Below, in pieces: positions 49,501-62,687 of a DNA stretch of 64,000 nucleotides. The notes beneath the pieces were generated by a model that searched no databases, was not told where the DNA came from, and saw only the letters and a program-made list of their open reading frames with translations. Location: positions 38,327,718 through 38,391,717 of the forward strand of contig NC_041021.1 of the NCBI RefSeq assembly GCF_004193775.1, in the 5' to 3' direction. Origin of the DNA: Glycine soja (taxonomy: Eukaryota > Streptophyta > Magnoliopsida > Fabales > Fabaceae). A program made the position numbers and the translations under genes. Every line of letters starts with the position of its first letter. Position 1 is the first letter of the stretch.

Positions 49501-50361
49501 GTGGTGCTTCTTAGAAGCTAATTTGCTTAATTTCCGCGAGGTCTATGCTTCAACTGATTCCATCAAAGACCAAACCAAACAACACATAACACAAAATGGT
49601 TCATGAGGAATGCATACATGGTCATTTGTAATTAATGATAGTGTAAAATTATATATGCCACACGGTCAAAACCTTTTTTTTTCCTCTTAAAATATCTTAT
49701 ATTTGTAATCTTCAAAAAAACTTATTTGATGAGTGTTTTCTTCAATCAAATATTTTTTGAGAAAATAAATTAGGTGTTTGTAAAAAAAAAAAAAAAAACT
49801 CATGAGTATAATTAGTGTTTTTTTAAATAACTGAACCAAACACTAGTCTCAAAGTGTTATTTGATTTGATGGTAGAGTGAAAAGGAAAAGAGGAATTTTG
49901 TGGATTCAAATTTTGTCATTAACAAAAACTAACAAATAATAAATTAATGTTAACCGATAAAAACAAAACATTTAGCCTTAACAATAAAAGCAACCTGGTT
50001 CACATATCCGTAGAGCCAAAGAATAGTACGGATTAATGTGAATGCATGAAGAAAGAAATCCCAGAATAAAGAATTTAATAAGCCTTTCGTGCTGTAACAA
50101 CAAAATCAGCAGCCTCTTTGACCTTTCAGAATCCCGGAATGCCGCAGTTATTTGAGCCTCTTTTTCTTCATCAATGACCCCTCCCTAACTTCAGAATCAC
50201 AAGTCTTGGGTAGCGAGCCGCTATCTTTCTTTTCAAGGGACACAAAGCCAAACCACAATGTGTGGACATTAGTATGATCCATTAACTAGTTGCACACCAC
50301 TGAAATAGGCAAGATTCATTGATTTCCCTCACTGGCCCCAAATAAAATTAGTTGAGTGCCA
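46554..50361. other. Gene-poor spacer
   Basis: No gene is supported. A near-direct repeat of TACAGTTTAGAAAT with a preceding GCGCT occurs at about 48137 and 48219. An A tract lies at 49782-49798. Confidence 0.5.
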
Positions 50362-50370
50362 TAGCATTTT

Positions 50371-50957
50371 GGGGGTTACTATTGGCCCTAACACAGTTGC
50401 TATTAATCCCTACCATCTTTTGAAATTTCCAAAAATACTCTTCCCTTCAATACACAATGGAAATATACTTTTCGTGCACTAATAAGAGCGCAAAAAATAT
50501 TGTGCAACGGAATTACAATTCTGGTGTACATTTTTTTCACAACCCCGTTAGTGCAGCAAAAATGCATTTTCATTGTGTAACTGAGTTTGTGGAAAAAATA
50601 TCAACGGAATCACGATTACGTTATAAAAGTGAAGGTTAACAAATAATGTATAAACAAAACATAATTTTGTTGTACATTTTCCAGTGAAATCATATTCTAG
50701 TTGTACATTTTTTTGTTTTTTTCATTATTTGATAAATAGAAATGACTTAGGTGTTAATTTCATAATTTGTAGCCCAACGAAATTACGATTCTGTTGGATT
50801 ACAATTTCTTTGATATAACAAAATTATGATTCCCTTATATTGTAATTTGTGTAACACAGCAAAATTATAATTTCATTTGTGTTATAAAAAGTATTTTGGT
50901 ATTTTGTATTGATTGGTAGGGTCCAAAAACAATTTTGGAGGGGCCATATCAATTCCT
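50371..50957. mobile_element. MULE-like non-autonomous element, 9-bp target duplication
   Basis: The ends are imperfect inverted repeats: GGGGGTTACTATTGGCCC on the left, and AGGAATTGATATGGCCCC read inward from the right, with further inverted similarity to CCCTACCA and CCAAAA(A)TACT on both sides. Both ends are flanked by the identical 9-mer TAGCATTTT (50362-50370; 50958-50966), the Mutator-superfamily duplication length. The 587-bp interior has no transposase and is filled with quasi-palindromic motifs. Confidence 0.7.
50505..50895. repeat. Six dispersed copies of a roughly 20-bp quasi-palindrome
   Basis: Copies near 50508 (AACGGAATTACAATTCTGGT), 50602 (AACGGAATCACGATTACGTT), 50680, 50774 (AACGAAATTACGATTCTGTT), 50807 and 50868. 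Each is nearly self-complementary and several are followed by GTACATTTTTT. Spacing is irregular, about 30-95 bases. Confidence 0.7.
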
Positions 50958-50966
50958 TAGCATTTT

Positions 50967-53966
50967 TTATGCTGGCGATCGAAAATAGCCCAATTATGTT
51001 TGCAACGGTTGGTAATCCATAAACAAGCCCATTTCATTTATAAAAATGTTGTATTTCAAACCATTTCAATTTTAATTAAACGAATTCTTTAGTTCCATTT
51101 TTTTATATTTTACTATTATCAATGGTTGGTTTTGTATCTTAAGCACAAACTTTGAGATGGTAAAAATTGAAATGAAAATTCTCCATTAAGTTTTAAAGTT
51201 GATAATATGAGTGATTTTTTGATGTGATAACATGAGTGATCAAAACATCATTTAATATACTAGAGTGTGTATTTTTTTTAAAAAAAGGAAAATGTAATTA
51301 AAATATCTTGAGTGAGAGAAAATATCTTACGCTAAAATTAATTATTAAACCTTTTTACTTTGGAGTCAAAGAGCCTCGGGATTTGAATGCGCTTAACTCA
51401 TGCGAATGGGATCAAGAAAGTCAGTTTTTTTTTTAGCAAAAGGTGTGAATGAAATGAGAAAAAAGGAAGGTTATCTTTATTGTTTTACTATCATAAAAGC
51501 ACCTCATTTTTTTTAGTAAAGAGTGAATCTATTTAATAAGAGAAATATTAATAACACACTTTTTTTCATATTTTTTAATACATTCTTTTTATTGGTTAAA
51601 TTTTTTTTAAGAAATCTAATAAGTAAAAAAGATAAAAGTAAAATAAAATAAAGACACTACAATAAAAAAATTAACAAAAAAAATCATTTATTTTTTTTAC
51701 CGTATATCAATGAAAGAATAATAATTTTTTAACTAATTTTAATCATTCATGCTTCGTTTTCTAGTGATGCATAAAAAATGAAAAAACAAGAGTGCTTTAC
51801 ACATTTGAATGAAGACTAATAACAACAACATTAGTGACCCCACACAACATTGATGGTGTCAACTCGCAATCCAAACACTAGACAACGAGCTTGATGCATG
51901 ACGATCTCTAAACGCATGGTTCAAATGGCATGGTTTATATATGTGTCATTAGATCTACTCCCAACATAATCTAAAGGTCGGTCTCAGACACGGTGGCTAG
52001 TGTTTACTTGTCTCACATAGCAACATTATTTCTCTTCCTGTAGGTCACAACAACAAACATGATAAAAGAACGTGAAAATTTTAATAGGAGATTGAGGATA
52101 AGGGAATGAGCTTAATTTGTAATGTGTTTTTTTTGTTTAACTTATTTGGTTTTCTTGTACAGTATTGATGATAAGGGAATGAACTTGTGGTTCACATTAT
52201 AGTTTACAGTTACATTATAAATATTTAAGAAGTTTACTTTCTAGTATTTTGTTTACATATTTATCTAAAGAAAAAGGAAATTGAAAGTCAATTTATTTTA
52301 GTTTTGAATGAAGGGAGATATAGAACCATCAGTAAAATGTATGAAAGGTCAATTTCATTATTGTTCATCGGTAGGCTCATAAAAAGGTGTAAGTGTGTAA
52401 TTACTCCCCATATCACAAATTACTAGGTAGTAATACTATTCAGACGTATGCATGAAGTGTAATTGATACTGTTGATATACATTAAACTGAAAGAGGTTTT
52501 ATGCAGATTATAGATTATAAATTAATGTAGAGTCATAACTAAGTGCTAGTAGTAATTGTCATTGTAAGTATTTGGGATGTGGACAATAGGGACCTGACAT
52601 GGCCATTTAATTACCATTGAAGAATTCAGGGTTGCTTGCTTCCAGTTCCAGATGCGCACCCGGAGTTCTATCGCATGCAGATTCTGGAATGTCCATCTGT
52701 GGGCGCGAGTTAATGACACAGATACCCAAATCTATGAAGGAATATCTCTATGTAACGTTGCCTCCAAAGGAATTCGATCTTCATGAGTGTATATCCATGG
52801 AGAAATCCATCAACTCTTGTTGCCAATAGGTCAATCACGGAAATATATTGGTGGCTAGTGGTGAAAATTATATAGGTTGGGCTAGATTTTGTTACGTCTC
52901 AACTTGATTCTCCTCGTAAATCTATATGGTAAAGTTTTGAATTAAAAATCGCTAACATAAATTTATACTTTTAATTAAAAAAATAACACTAGAATTTTCT
53001 AACAATTACATGTAGATTTTTGTGGAGAGTTGAAAAAACTATTTTATTTTACATATTTCTTCAAGAGTACTCAATATAAGTTTGCTTTTTAATTTATGTC
53101 CATTTGAATTGAAGGTTTAAACATTCTTATCAAACCATTGGCGTAGCTATTTACAAGTAGGCGGGGAGCCATGTCCCAATTTTTTTTTTTATATAAAATA
53201 ATAAGATATAAGTATGTTTTATGTTTGATACTTTCAACTATTTTGAGCATATCATTTAATTATTTATCTCTTCAAAATATTTGGTTAGGGTTTTGGATTC
53301 CAACCCTCTAGAATTATTCTATCCGTTTAATTTATTATATTACATAATAACTTATTCTTTTAAAATTAAAGGTTATATTAATTTCAATGGTTGGTATGCA
53401 ACGCACATCCTAATCCTATAGTTTCTTTTGAAACTTATGCTTCATTTTCACTCTCTAGCCAGTGATGGATTTACTGTAGTATTTTGAATTCTATTGGGAA
53501 ATAGTAATCTATATCAGTAGATGGTGCCCTCTACAATGCTGTATGAATAGACTTGTAGCGTGCCTTTTGGATTTGTTGGGCTAAAGCCCAATATGGCTAG
53601 CCTAGTTTGTCTAGGTCAGTGATTATTTTTTGTCGTGGAGCGAAAAAAATATCAATGTCAGTTTTTGTCTTCTTCAATTAATGCACTATATGCTAACAAC
53701 TTATAAAGCAGACACCGACAGGTATATTATATTTTTAGTATAACAAGTGCTTTTTACTATAATAAATATATTTTGTCAACTAAAATAAATAAATATTTTT
53801 AATAAAATTATTTTATCTTAAATTGATTATAATCAATCCAAAACGCAATGCTAATAAAAATTTGTATTACTTTGTAAACATTTATTATTTAATTACGCTT
53901 GATTTCATTTGCATTTTGAAATATTTCTGCTCTAATTTTCTTGCTTGTGCAACAGTAAGAGTATTA
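50967..53966. other. Gene-poor spacer
   Basis: No gene is supported. A 70-codon open frame at 52617 has no recognisable domain and no gene context. Confidence 0.5.
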
Positions 53967-54390
53967 CAAGTAATGCTGATTACATTACAGATTGGGTGGG
54001 TTGGTTTTGAGCAAAAAAGTAATACTAAAACTAGTAAATTTTAAACAAATTGGTGGATTTTCTTTTTAATTAACATTAACTATTCTAAAACAAGTACTTT
54101 TTTTGTCAGCAATAAAATAATTATATTAAAAGCACAAGAGTGCATAAATACAAAAATGTGTGAAACCAATCCTAGCCTTGCAATCCTGCACCCCACGCAA
54201 GCCCACACTTAGCACAACAACTTATACACCCAAAGTAGAAAAACGAATCTTATCATATACACCAATGATTCTAAAACAAGTAATGGTTGATTACATTACA
54301 GATTCGGTTAATTAGTTTTGAGCAAAAAATAATACTCGAACTAGTAAAAATTTATCTTTTACTATTAACATAAACTAACCCAAAATAAGG
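53967..54390. repeat. Local direct duplication, unit about 128 bp, split by a LINE tail
   Basis: GATTACATTACAGATT, then GGTTTTGAGCAAAAAA, TAATACT and AACTAGTAAA occur in the same order at about 53975-54035 and 54288-54345. The first unit ends in CTAAAACAAGTA. The LINE fragment sits exactly between the two units. Confidence 0.8.
54097..54267 (-). mobile_element. 171-bp LINE 3' tail with 15-bp target duplication
   Basis: On the minus strand the segment ends ...TTATTTTATTGCTGACAAAAAAAG, the characteristic plant L1 3' terminus with a short A tail. It is flanked by perfect copies of ATTCTAAAACAAGTA (54082-54096; 54268-54282). A GC-richer part (54170-54220) is the residual LINE 3' sequence. Confidence 0.85.
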
Positions 54391-55529
54391 GTTTGCTTAA
54401 CTAATCCCAAGTGAAAATTGGATTAGTTTGTGCACATTATAATTAGTGCTCCAAATGAGTGCTTGTCTGTGCCAAGCTCACCACTGAAATCTTATATACA
54501 CACATGTATTTTGTGGATTTTTTTGTTTTACAATTAAGTAAAACTAATTTCATTTCACGAGCCAAAAATAATTTTAGCTCAAATTTTACATTAAAGTATA
54601 TATTATGGTGAGAAAAATTAAGAATTTAGTTTATGTGCATTATTGTTATAATTGTTTTATAGATAGATCTAATAGGATTTATTTATTTTATCTTGTAATC
54701 TTATTTATTAATATAATTTGGTGATAAGATAAATCTATTAGATATCTGTGTAAGATATTCTGCACTAACAATATATAAAAATTAAACTCAAAACATAATT
54801 AATTATATTGGTTAACCAAACTAACACTAATGCTTGTAAAAAAAACAATAAAACAATTAAATTCATAAAATGCTCGTGATTATGAAAAAAGTTACAGATG
54901 GATAGGGGAAAAAATAATGATAACAGTTTATGTTTATATATCATAAGTACTAGAGCAAAAAAAAAAAAAAACAGTGAATGTTCCATATTTTTATTTGTTT
55001 ATGAAGTTCACCCCGCATTAAAAATACACAACACATAATATTTTAAAAAGAAAAAAAACGTTATAAAAAAAAGGAAAAAAGGTTATCAGACAAAAGGTTG
55101 ATAACTTGATATCATTAATTAAAAATACATAATTGTAAATAAGCAGTTGGAATCTATAAATGAAATTAGAGACAGTTTCATTTTTGTTAATCACATTGAC
55201 CATGTCCAAAGTTAAATAACTATTTATTTGTTTTATTTCACAAATTTTTCAACAATACTTTTTATTTAAAATATTTTAGATCTCTCAGTATTTTCTGTTT
55301 TATCTTTCTTATATTCATACGTTAAGTCTTTCAAATGATTTTGCCTAATACCCTAAAATTTCTAGACATGAGTATGCTCACTAATTAAATAAAAAATAAC
55401 CACTTTATAATTTTAATTGAAGTAATAACCATGATTTTCCATAAATCAATCGAAGAATTTAAAAGATATCAACGAGTAAATAAAAACGTAGTAAAATTTT
55501 CACAATTAGCATGTTGGACAATTTTATTA
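54391..55529. other. Gene-poor spacer
   Basis: AT-rich; no gene supported. Confidence 0.5.
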
Positions 55530-55549
55530 TGTTTATTGTTTAAAATATC

Positions 55550-55595
<46 letters not shown>

Positions 55596-56552
55596 CTAAC
55601 GTGTAAACTAATTTGACTAGCTATCTGAGGTAATCTAAGAGATCTCGAGCCATATTTAGATTGAATGGATCTTTGAATGATAGTTAAACTCAATAAAATA
55701 TAAAAAAAGGGAGTTGTACTTACACAAACTCTAATCAATGATAAAGTTAAGAAAGATTTTAACATAATAATAATATAGGTGGAAAGAAGATACTTGCAAG
55801 GAAAATTAACCCTATATTTATAGATAATTAAGTGTGGTAACAAATACCAAAATTAGTACCAATTAACAACTATTTCTTGATCTTTCAAAAAAACAAAAAC
55901 TATTTATTGATTTCAAATATGGAAAGTCGTAGGATATTTACTACTAATTCCAAAATCAATGACATAAATATATGGTTTCTGTTTAGATCCTTAAGATATA
56001 TGGTGTGACAAAGTATAATGAGAGGTAAAAAATATAGTGTTTGGAAACTTATAAGAAAATTTATTATATTTGTTGTTAAAATCATCCTTTTAAGCTATAT
56101 ATATTAAAATTATAATGTGAACTAATCTGACTAGTTATCTGAGGTGATTTAAGAGATTTCGGATCATATTTAAATTGAATGATAGTTAAATTCAATGAAA
56201 TATAAGAAAAAATATAATTGTACTTACACAAGCTCTAATTAATGATAGAGTCAGGAAAGATTCTAACATAATAATAATATATGTGGAAAGAAGATACTTG
56301 CAAGAAAAATTAACCCTATATTTATAGACAATTAAGTATGGTATCAAATACCCAAGTTAGTAACAATTACCAACTATTTCTCATTAAGAAAAACTATTTG
56401 TTAATTTGAAATATGGAAAGTCATGGATACTTACTACTACTTCCAAAATCAATGAGATAGATATATGGATGTCTGTTTAGATCTTAATATTTGGTGTGAC
56501 AAAAGTATAATGAGAGGTGACAAATATAGTGTTTGGCAACTTATGAGAAAAC
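55530..56552. repeat. Tandem duplication, unit about 535 bp, two copies
   Basis: Copy 1 (about 55530-56067) and copy 2 (about 56068-56552) are collinear throughout. Examples: CTATCTGAGGTAATCTAAGA / TTATCTGAGGTGATTTAAGA, GGAAAGAAGATACTTGCAAG in both, AACCCTATATTTATAGA in both, and GTGTGACAAA, TAATGAGAGGT, AGTGTTTGG. Differences are scattered substitutions and small indels, plus an expanded (AT)n in copy 1 (55554-55591). On the minus strand each copy carries CTATAAATATAGGG, a good TATA box, so the unit may be duplicated LTR or promoter sequence. No ORF follows it. Confidence 0.88.
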
Positions 56553-56724
56553 ATTATCTCTTAAATATATTTAGATTATTTTTGCAAAGTTTTTATGTCT
56601 TAATTTTTAGGAGGGATGGTCCCCTTTAGATCGAAACAAGGCAGAGCTGCGCATGTTAATAATAATTATTTCAAAGTTATAATATTTGGTGTAATTTTAA
56701 TTAATTATAAGTGTAAATATATTT

Positions 56725-56727
<3 letters not shown>

Positions 56728-56787
<60 letters not shown>
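56728..56787. repeat. (AT)n microsatellite
   Basis: An uninterrupted AT run of about 60 bp. Confidence 0.97.
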
Positions 56788-56788
<1 letters not shown>

Positions 56789-59700
56789 AAAATTATTCTT
56801 TTTGCAGTTTTACGTATGAAAAATATGTGACGAAAAAGCTTTATTTCTTTAAATCAATATTATATTATTCGACTTGAAAGTAACATTTGAACACTATTTA
56901 AGATAATAAAGATGAATATGCGTGGACTCTCTGATAATCCACTCCACCCTGTCAAAGCTAGACCTAAACCTAGAACAAAATCTCCCACGCTTTTCACTCC
57001 AAAACCGCCCTTATCTTCGTTCTCACTCCACAACAAAGGACATCCTCAATTGAAAAGGTTATTTCTCTCACTTTTTTTTTTTGCTTTTAATCAAATGTCC
57101 CCACTTTCTCATTAAAAATTAATTAATCATCTTTCTTACTTTTATCTGTATTTTCCCCCATAGTTTAAGTCTTTAAGACCTGTTTAACGAGATGTGATTT
57201 CCACTTTAATTTGTTTAATAACCGATATCTTTTAGTTTTACTAATAGATATCTCAATAGTATTAGTTAAAAATATTAAAGATTTTTATAGAATAAATTTT
57301 AAATTTTATCTGTGATATATTATTATTACAAAATTACTGTTAACTAATTACACATCACTACAAGTATAAGTTTTTAAAGTGTTCACTTAAATAAAAATCA
57401 ATTATATTATTTTGGTATAACCAAGAGGTATGTGAGGTTTTTAGGGGATGCTTCGATAAATTTATTCAAAAACACTTATAGTATAAAAAATAAAATGAAT
57501 TTCTCCTTAAGTTAAAGTTAATTTATGCATTAACTAATTTAAGTAGATCTCGTATAGTTTTTCATATAAATTCTTTAAATGATTTAAAAAAATTACCAAC
57601 CAAGTTTTCTAATAATAATTAACAAATTATTGCAACAAACTGATACTTTTTTTTATCACTCTAAAATATTTTAAAATAGAGAAGAATATGATATTACATA
57701 AAGTTTATAACAAATATACCATGGTTTTTTTTTTATATAATAGTCCGACCGACCGATGAAAAAGATGTCAAAGAATCTTTCGTTCATAAAATTTTAAAAT
57801 GCTTCATGCATTGTTATAAACTATGAAAAAGTATAAACTAAAAAATGAAAAGGGTATATTTTGTGGTTTCACCGATATATTCTCTTATTGAGAGTACTAT
57901 AGACATTATCAAACATTAAATTTGATTCGTCATACTATTTAAGCTTCCGAATGGCAGAGATTATCATCAGATAGATTTGGTCGCTTCCAAACTTTTTTAT
58001 ACATGCCACTAAAACATTGAAATCCTATGCTTAATTAGGGGATCTATTGAAAGTTGTTAATCATCTAATATTTATTTTTAATTTCTATAAATGAAAATCC
58101 TGTGAACATGGGAAGATACTCAATTATCTATCAACTGTAGTGGATAAAAAGTTAAGTGTACATTTGTAGTTTGGGAATAAAGCTAGTGAGCATTGAGAGT
58201 TACCCTGAATCTCTCAGGCGTTGAGTTTCAGAACATAACATAAGCATGCCAAGTGGTCTTCTCCCCACCCTTCATCCAATTCCAATGCCCTCACCATCCG
58301 TTTAGTGGCGTTGCATATAATACTCCATTTCCATTGTCGTGTTCCTATGCCTACACCTTTTCTCAAACAAAACTCTCATCACTTACTTATCTGTACTTCA
58401 AAATCTTTTTTGCATCTACTCAAGATTTCATTTCATCCCTCATCCCTTTTTCTTATTTTCTTTCACCTCAACCGAAAGCAAGTTCATTCTCTCTTTTTTT
58501 TGCACTGTAACGCTGTCATTGCATGTACTTTAACTCAGTTCTTTTCCTTTAAATTCGCAATTTTCTTATATGATATCCTAGCTATCTGTAATATTTTATC
58601 CAAACCAATTACTCTGTCAATTAACCCTAATTACTATTTTAACCCGTGCTTTATATGAGTGACTTTTAATATATAAATTTTATTGTTATATTAATTATCA
58701 TAAAAAATTGAAAAAATATTTATATCATATAATTAAAGTATATATATACATATATTAAATGACTTAAACAAAGCTTAATAACTTTACTTTTTTATATTGA
58801 AAATTTTCAATGAGTTGAATTCCTAGGTTGATCATGGTCAAACCTTAAGTTTCAAACAGCTTCTATAGGTAATTATAAATTATTTATCAATAAAATTATT
58901 AAATCAATAACAAGATTCAAACTCAAAAATATGATATACAAATTATCTTTATTAACTAAAACAACCTTTATTATCAATAAACCCACTGAAAATTTTATTT
59001 ATAAAACATTATGTATATTTGAATATACTAATAATTTTCAACATAATGAATAGTGGAACTAAAATTTGAGAATAATTATTTATCTTGATATATTTCAATG
59101 TGTAAAGATTTTGAAATGCACTACAACTAAAGTCAAATATATAATTTATTTACAATTATTATTGCTCTTTATCTTCAAATACCTTAAATTTAAACGAAAG
59201 ATACGTAAAAAAGGAACTAACATTTAATAGTGAAAGTAAGAAGTTAAGAAAATAATTATTAAAAAAGTTAATTGAAATAATTTATAATTTTAAATTAATA
59301 AAAAACATTTTCTTATTTTTTACTTCATTTATTCACTTAAAAATTAATTTCATAAAAAAATATTCAACATAACACATATAATTAAAACTTTTTTTTTTTT
59401 ACTTTTTACTTCTATGATAATAAAGTTTAACAGAATGTTTCGTGTTAAAATTTCGCAAGACTTGTTTACGACACTAGATACAAAGCTCTGTTCAGATAAG
59501 AGAAAATTATTAATATTTATAAAAAAAAAGGAATTAAAATGAAACAAACTTTTTTCTATAAACTAATTTAGAAAACTCTGTTATTTAACCTGACTAAAAG
59601 TTAATTCTAATTTATATATAAGTTAATTTTAACTTATGAGAAAAGTTATTTTGTTTTTTTTTTCTTTCTCATAAAAGCTTATATTTTTTTTATCTAAACA

Positions 59701-60934
59701 GGAACTAATTTTTTCTTTTTTTACTAAAAGTAAAGTATCTTCTAGGTAAAAAATCATGAGACTAACTTCAAAGCGCATATATCATTGAAGTTGATTTTAT
59801 TCTTTGTTCTTAATAAAGTTTTTTTTAATCAAATACGGAGAAAGGGGAAACTAACTAATCAAGAGCTTAATAGAAAAACATCACTTCAAAATTTGGTTTT
59901 GCAAATTAAGAAGTGCCCTACAGAAAATAGATTCAAATAGTGAATCTTGAAGTTAGTAAATAGAACGAAAAAAAAAAGTTAGTAAATAGAATATTTGATA
60001 TTAAGACATGATATTTTCTGTCAAAAAGACAAAAATACATGATCTTTAAACACATTTCACTGGAATATTTGATACACATTAGGACACGATCTTTAAAAAC
60101 ACGTGGAATATTTTGATACACATTAGGAAATGTTTTTAATAAATATTCTGATACAAATTAAGACATCTTTTTTCTTTTTGACTAAATTAAAACATGTTTT
60201 TATATTTAGTAAATATGAAATTTTTAGTAAAATAATAAATAAGTATTGAACCATATTTATAATTTATAATTATTTTAAATGAATTTTTGTAAATAAATAA
60301 ATAAACTTTTGTGGTTTTTTTGGTCTCTTTTAATATTATGATTTTTTTATTTAACTGTCTAAATATTGTTTGACATTTATTTCTAATAAATATTATGAAT
60401 TATTTTTTTGGGGGAGAATGAATTACTCATTTAATCCTTAAAACGAGAGATTAAATAAAAAATCAGAATATTCAAAAATATCAAATGAAAATAAATAAAT
60501 AGTCATATAATAACAAACTTCATTTTATGTAGGTCTTATTTTGATTCTCTTTTAAAAAAATAAGGAATAAAAAATGTAAAAGTCGAAGGGTGACATTTCA
60601 ATTAATTTGATCAATAAGTATCTTTAACACTCTTTTCTAAACAAATTACTTATTATATAATTTTATTTATCATTGGAAGAGATCTAAGTGTCAGGATTAA
60701 CTTTCTTTAACAAACAAGAATACAATTAGTAAACAAATGAATTTTCAATACTTAAATATTTCATTTTTTTTTACAGAATACCTAAATAAATCCACAACTC
60801 CAGGCTAAAGTATTTTTAATGTAATTTTTTAAGCTGTTATCTACTGATAAATTCTGATGTATAATAAAATAATTAGTTTTCATAATAATTATATTACAAA
60901 TTATATTTGTTATGACTTTTAATTAGTTTTACAG
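56788..60934. other. Gene-poor spacer
   Basis: No gene is supported. CT-rich frames at 56912-57115 and 58250-58660 lack recognisable domains. They look like compositional open frames in pyrimidine-rich DNA. Confidence 0.5.
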
Positions 60935-61902
60935 TGGCTGGAGCGCATTAAATGTCATCCATGAAAAATTGCTCGTGACATTCCAACTAATGATCTCCGC
61001 CATTTTTGTCACATGACAGATGATATGCATTGCCCATTATGAGAGATTGAAAGGGAAACTCTCCTCCATTAGTTTCACGATTGTATAAAGGATAAGGGTA
61101 TCTGGCAGAAATTTGGGATCGTTATAAACCCAATATTTTTTTCAGGAATCAACATTTTTCCTGATTGGTTTTTCGCGAATCTGAGTAGTACGTAGCATCA
61201 TGAGTTTGGGGCTTGGCACCAGATTTTTGGTGTGGTGTTGGATAGACTCAGGACTAATCTTTGACGGAGGATGAGATATTGTTTAATATTAAAGGTATGA
61301 TGATGGAGTTGCAGCGTGCAAATAATTAAGGGGTTTATAGTTGTGTTGAATGATCCCCGAAATGATTATAATGTAAAGTCCATTAATCCCAGGTGGATTC
61401 GCCCCTGCTGGGGTTTTTAAAATTAAATGTGACGGTGCAATCAGTGGTAGTAATGGTAATTAAGGCCTCGTATGGAGGTGTTGTTCGTGATTGCAAAGGC
61501 CAGTTCTTATTAATTAGGTTTTGCATGTGCTCTGGATTTTTGTGAGGTGAATAGGACATAGATGATGGGAATTGTGCATGGGTTGAAGTTGGTGTATTTG
61601 CACTGTTTTAGGAAGCTAATCATAGTCTGATCCCCAAAATGTGTTATCAATCTGCTGGAACCAAGGGTGCTAAAGAGATCATCCTCTTTTCTCTATTGTG
61701 GAATAAGTTTACCACATGAGTGGTAAAACTTTGGGGTGTCATTTCTCTTTTATTTCTCGTAATTTAAATAAGATAGCCCATGGCTTTGCTAATTAATTAT
61801 GAGTTATGTAAAATGTTTACTCAAGCTCCTGTTTTTATTTTTTATTTATGATATTCCTATTTAATTTGGGTTTGCTTTGCCCGCAGCCATTAAAAAAAAA
61901 AA
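60935..61902 (+). pseudogene. Second LINE remnant, zinc-binding and RNase H regions
   Basis: The reading begins in a zf-RVT-like segment (DLRHFCHMTDDMHCPLCE near 60990-61045). It continues to an RNase H-like block (ASYGGVVRDCKGQFLLIRFC near 61466-61530), as in plant L1 elements with a C-terminal RNase H. It ends in an A tract at 61889-61902. Stops and frameshifts are frequent and the 5' end is missing. It is a separate insertion from the 45-kb remnant, with a different terminal domain and a different 3' end. Confidence 0.75.
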
Positions 61903-62624
61903 ATAGCTTGACAGTGTAAAAGTTTTACAGTGGCATTGCCAAAATTATAGACTCTTAACGTATGTTATATGAACTGTCAACGTATGCTACAGTAAAAAAC
62001 CAATTTTATTAAATGTTATTAATGTGCTTTATAAACTTTAAATTAAAACGGATACCATATAACAGTAAAATTGAACTTTACTCACAAGCTTTTCATGCTC
62101 CAGTAGAAAATAAATAGTTTTATTTTTCTTGCATGTTTGATTGGGCACATTGAATTTTATATTGGCGTTAAGGGGGTGATTGCTAGTTGAGACGTTTTTT
62201 ATTTGCTGGCAATCATGAGTTTCTCATGTTCTGATATATATTTTAAAAAATTAATATTCTTGGAAAATAATATTTCACAATAATATTTCTAATTAATTTT
62301 TCACAAAAAAGTTAATATATAAAAAGGTAATTTTTTTTATTTTACTACAATAGAAATATATTATGCTATTTTTATTAAGTTATATAATATGATAAATAAT
62401 TAAAATAATAAAAATATATATATATAAATCTTTGATTGGTAGAAAATTACCTAGAAATTTTTAGGTCAAAAAATCACAATTCTTCGAATATAAAAGAAAA
62501 TAATTTTGAATTTAGATATAGTAATAATATTAATCCAGCACCAGCAACAGCACCATGATTCATTGATTCCTCATTTCCTACTACTAGACTGAGCAAAACT
62601 CAAGCATGTGGCAGTTGCAGACAT
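61903..62624. other. Upstream region of the transporter gene
   Basis: AT-rich with no gene; promoter sequence of the CAT gene is expected in the distal part. Confidence 0.5.
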
Positions 62625-62630
62625 TATAAA
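62625..62630 (+). promoter_or_regulatory. TATA box of the CAT6-like gene
   Basis: TATAAA, 58 bases upstream of the ATG at 62688, giving a leader of roughly 25-30 bases. Confidence 0.7.
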
Positions 62631-62687
62631 GCCAACCTTTGGCTCCTCTCCCATTTCGCACTCACAAACTAAACCCATCTTTCCGCA

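Noticed and set aside
50505..50895. CRISPR-like array
   Set aside because: Spacing is irregular, repeats are degenerate, and this is a plant nuclear sequence inside a transposon.
52617..52829. 70-codon open frame with better than average codon variety
   Set aside because: No recognisable domain, no splice partner, no promoter or leader signal.
58253..58660. Overlapping Phe/Ser/Leu-rich frames
   Set aside because: Three frames are open at once in pyrimidine-rich DNA, which indicates composition rather than coding.
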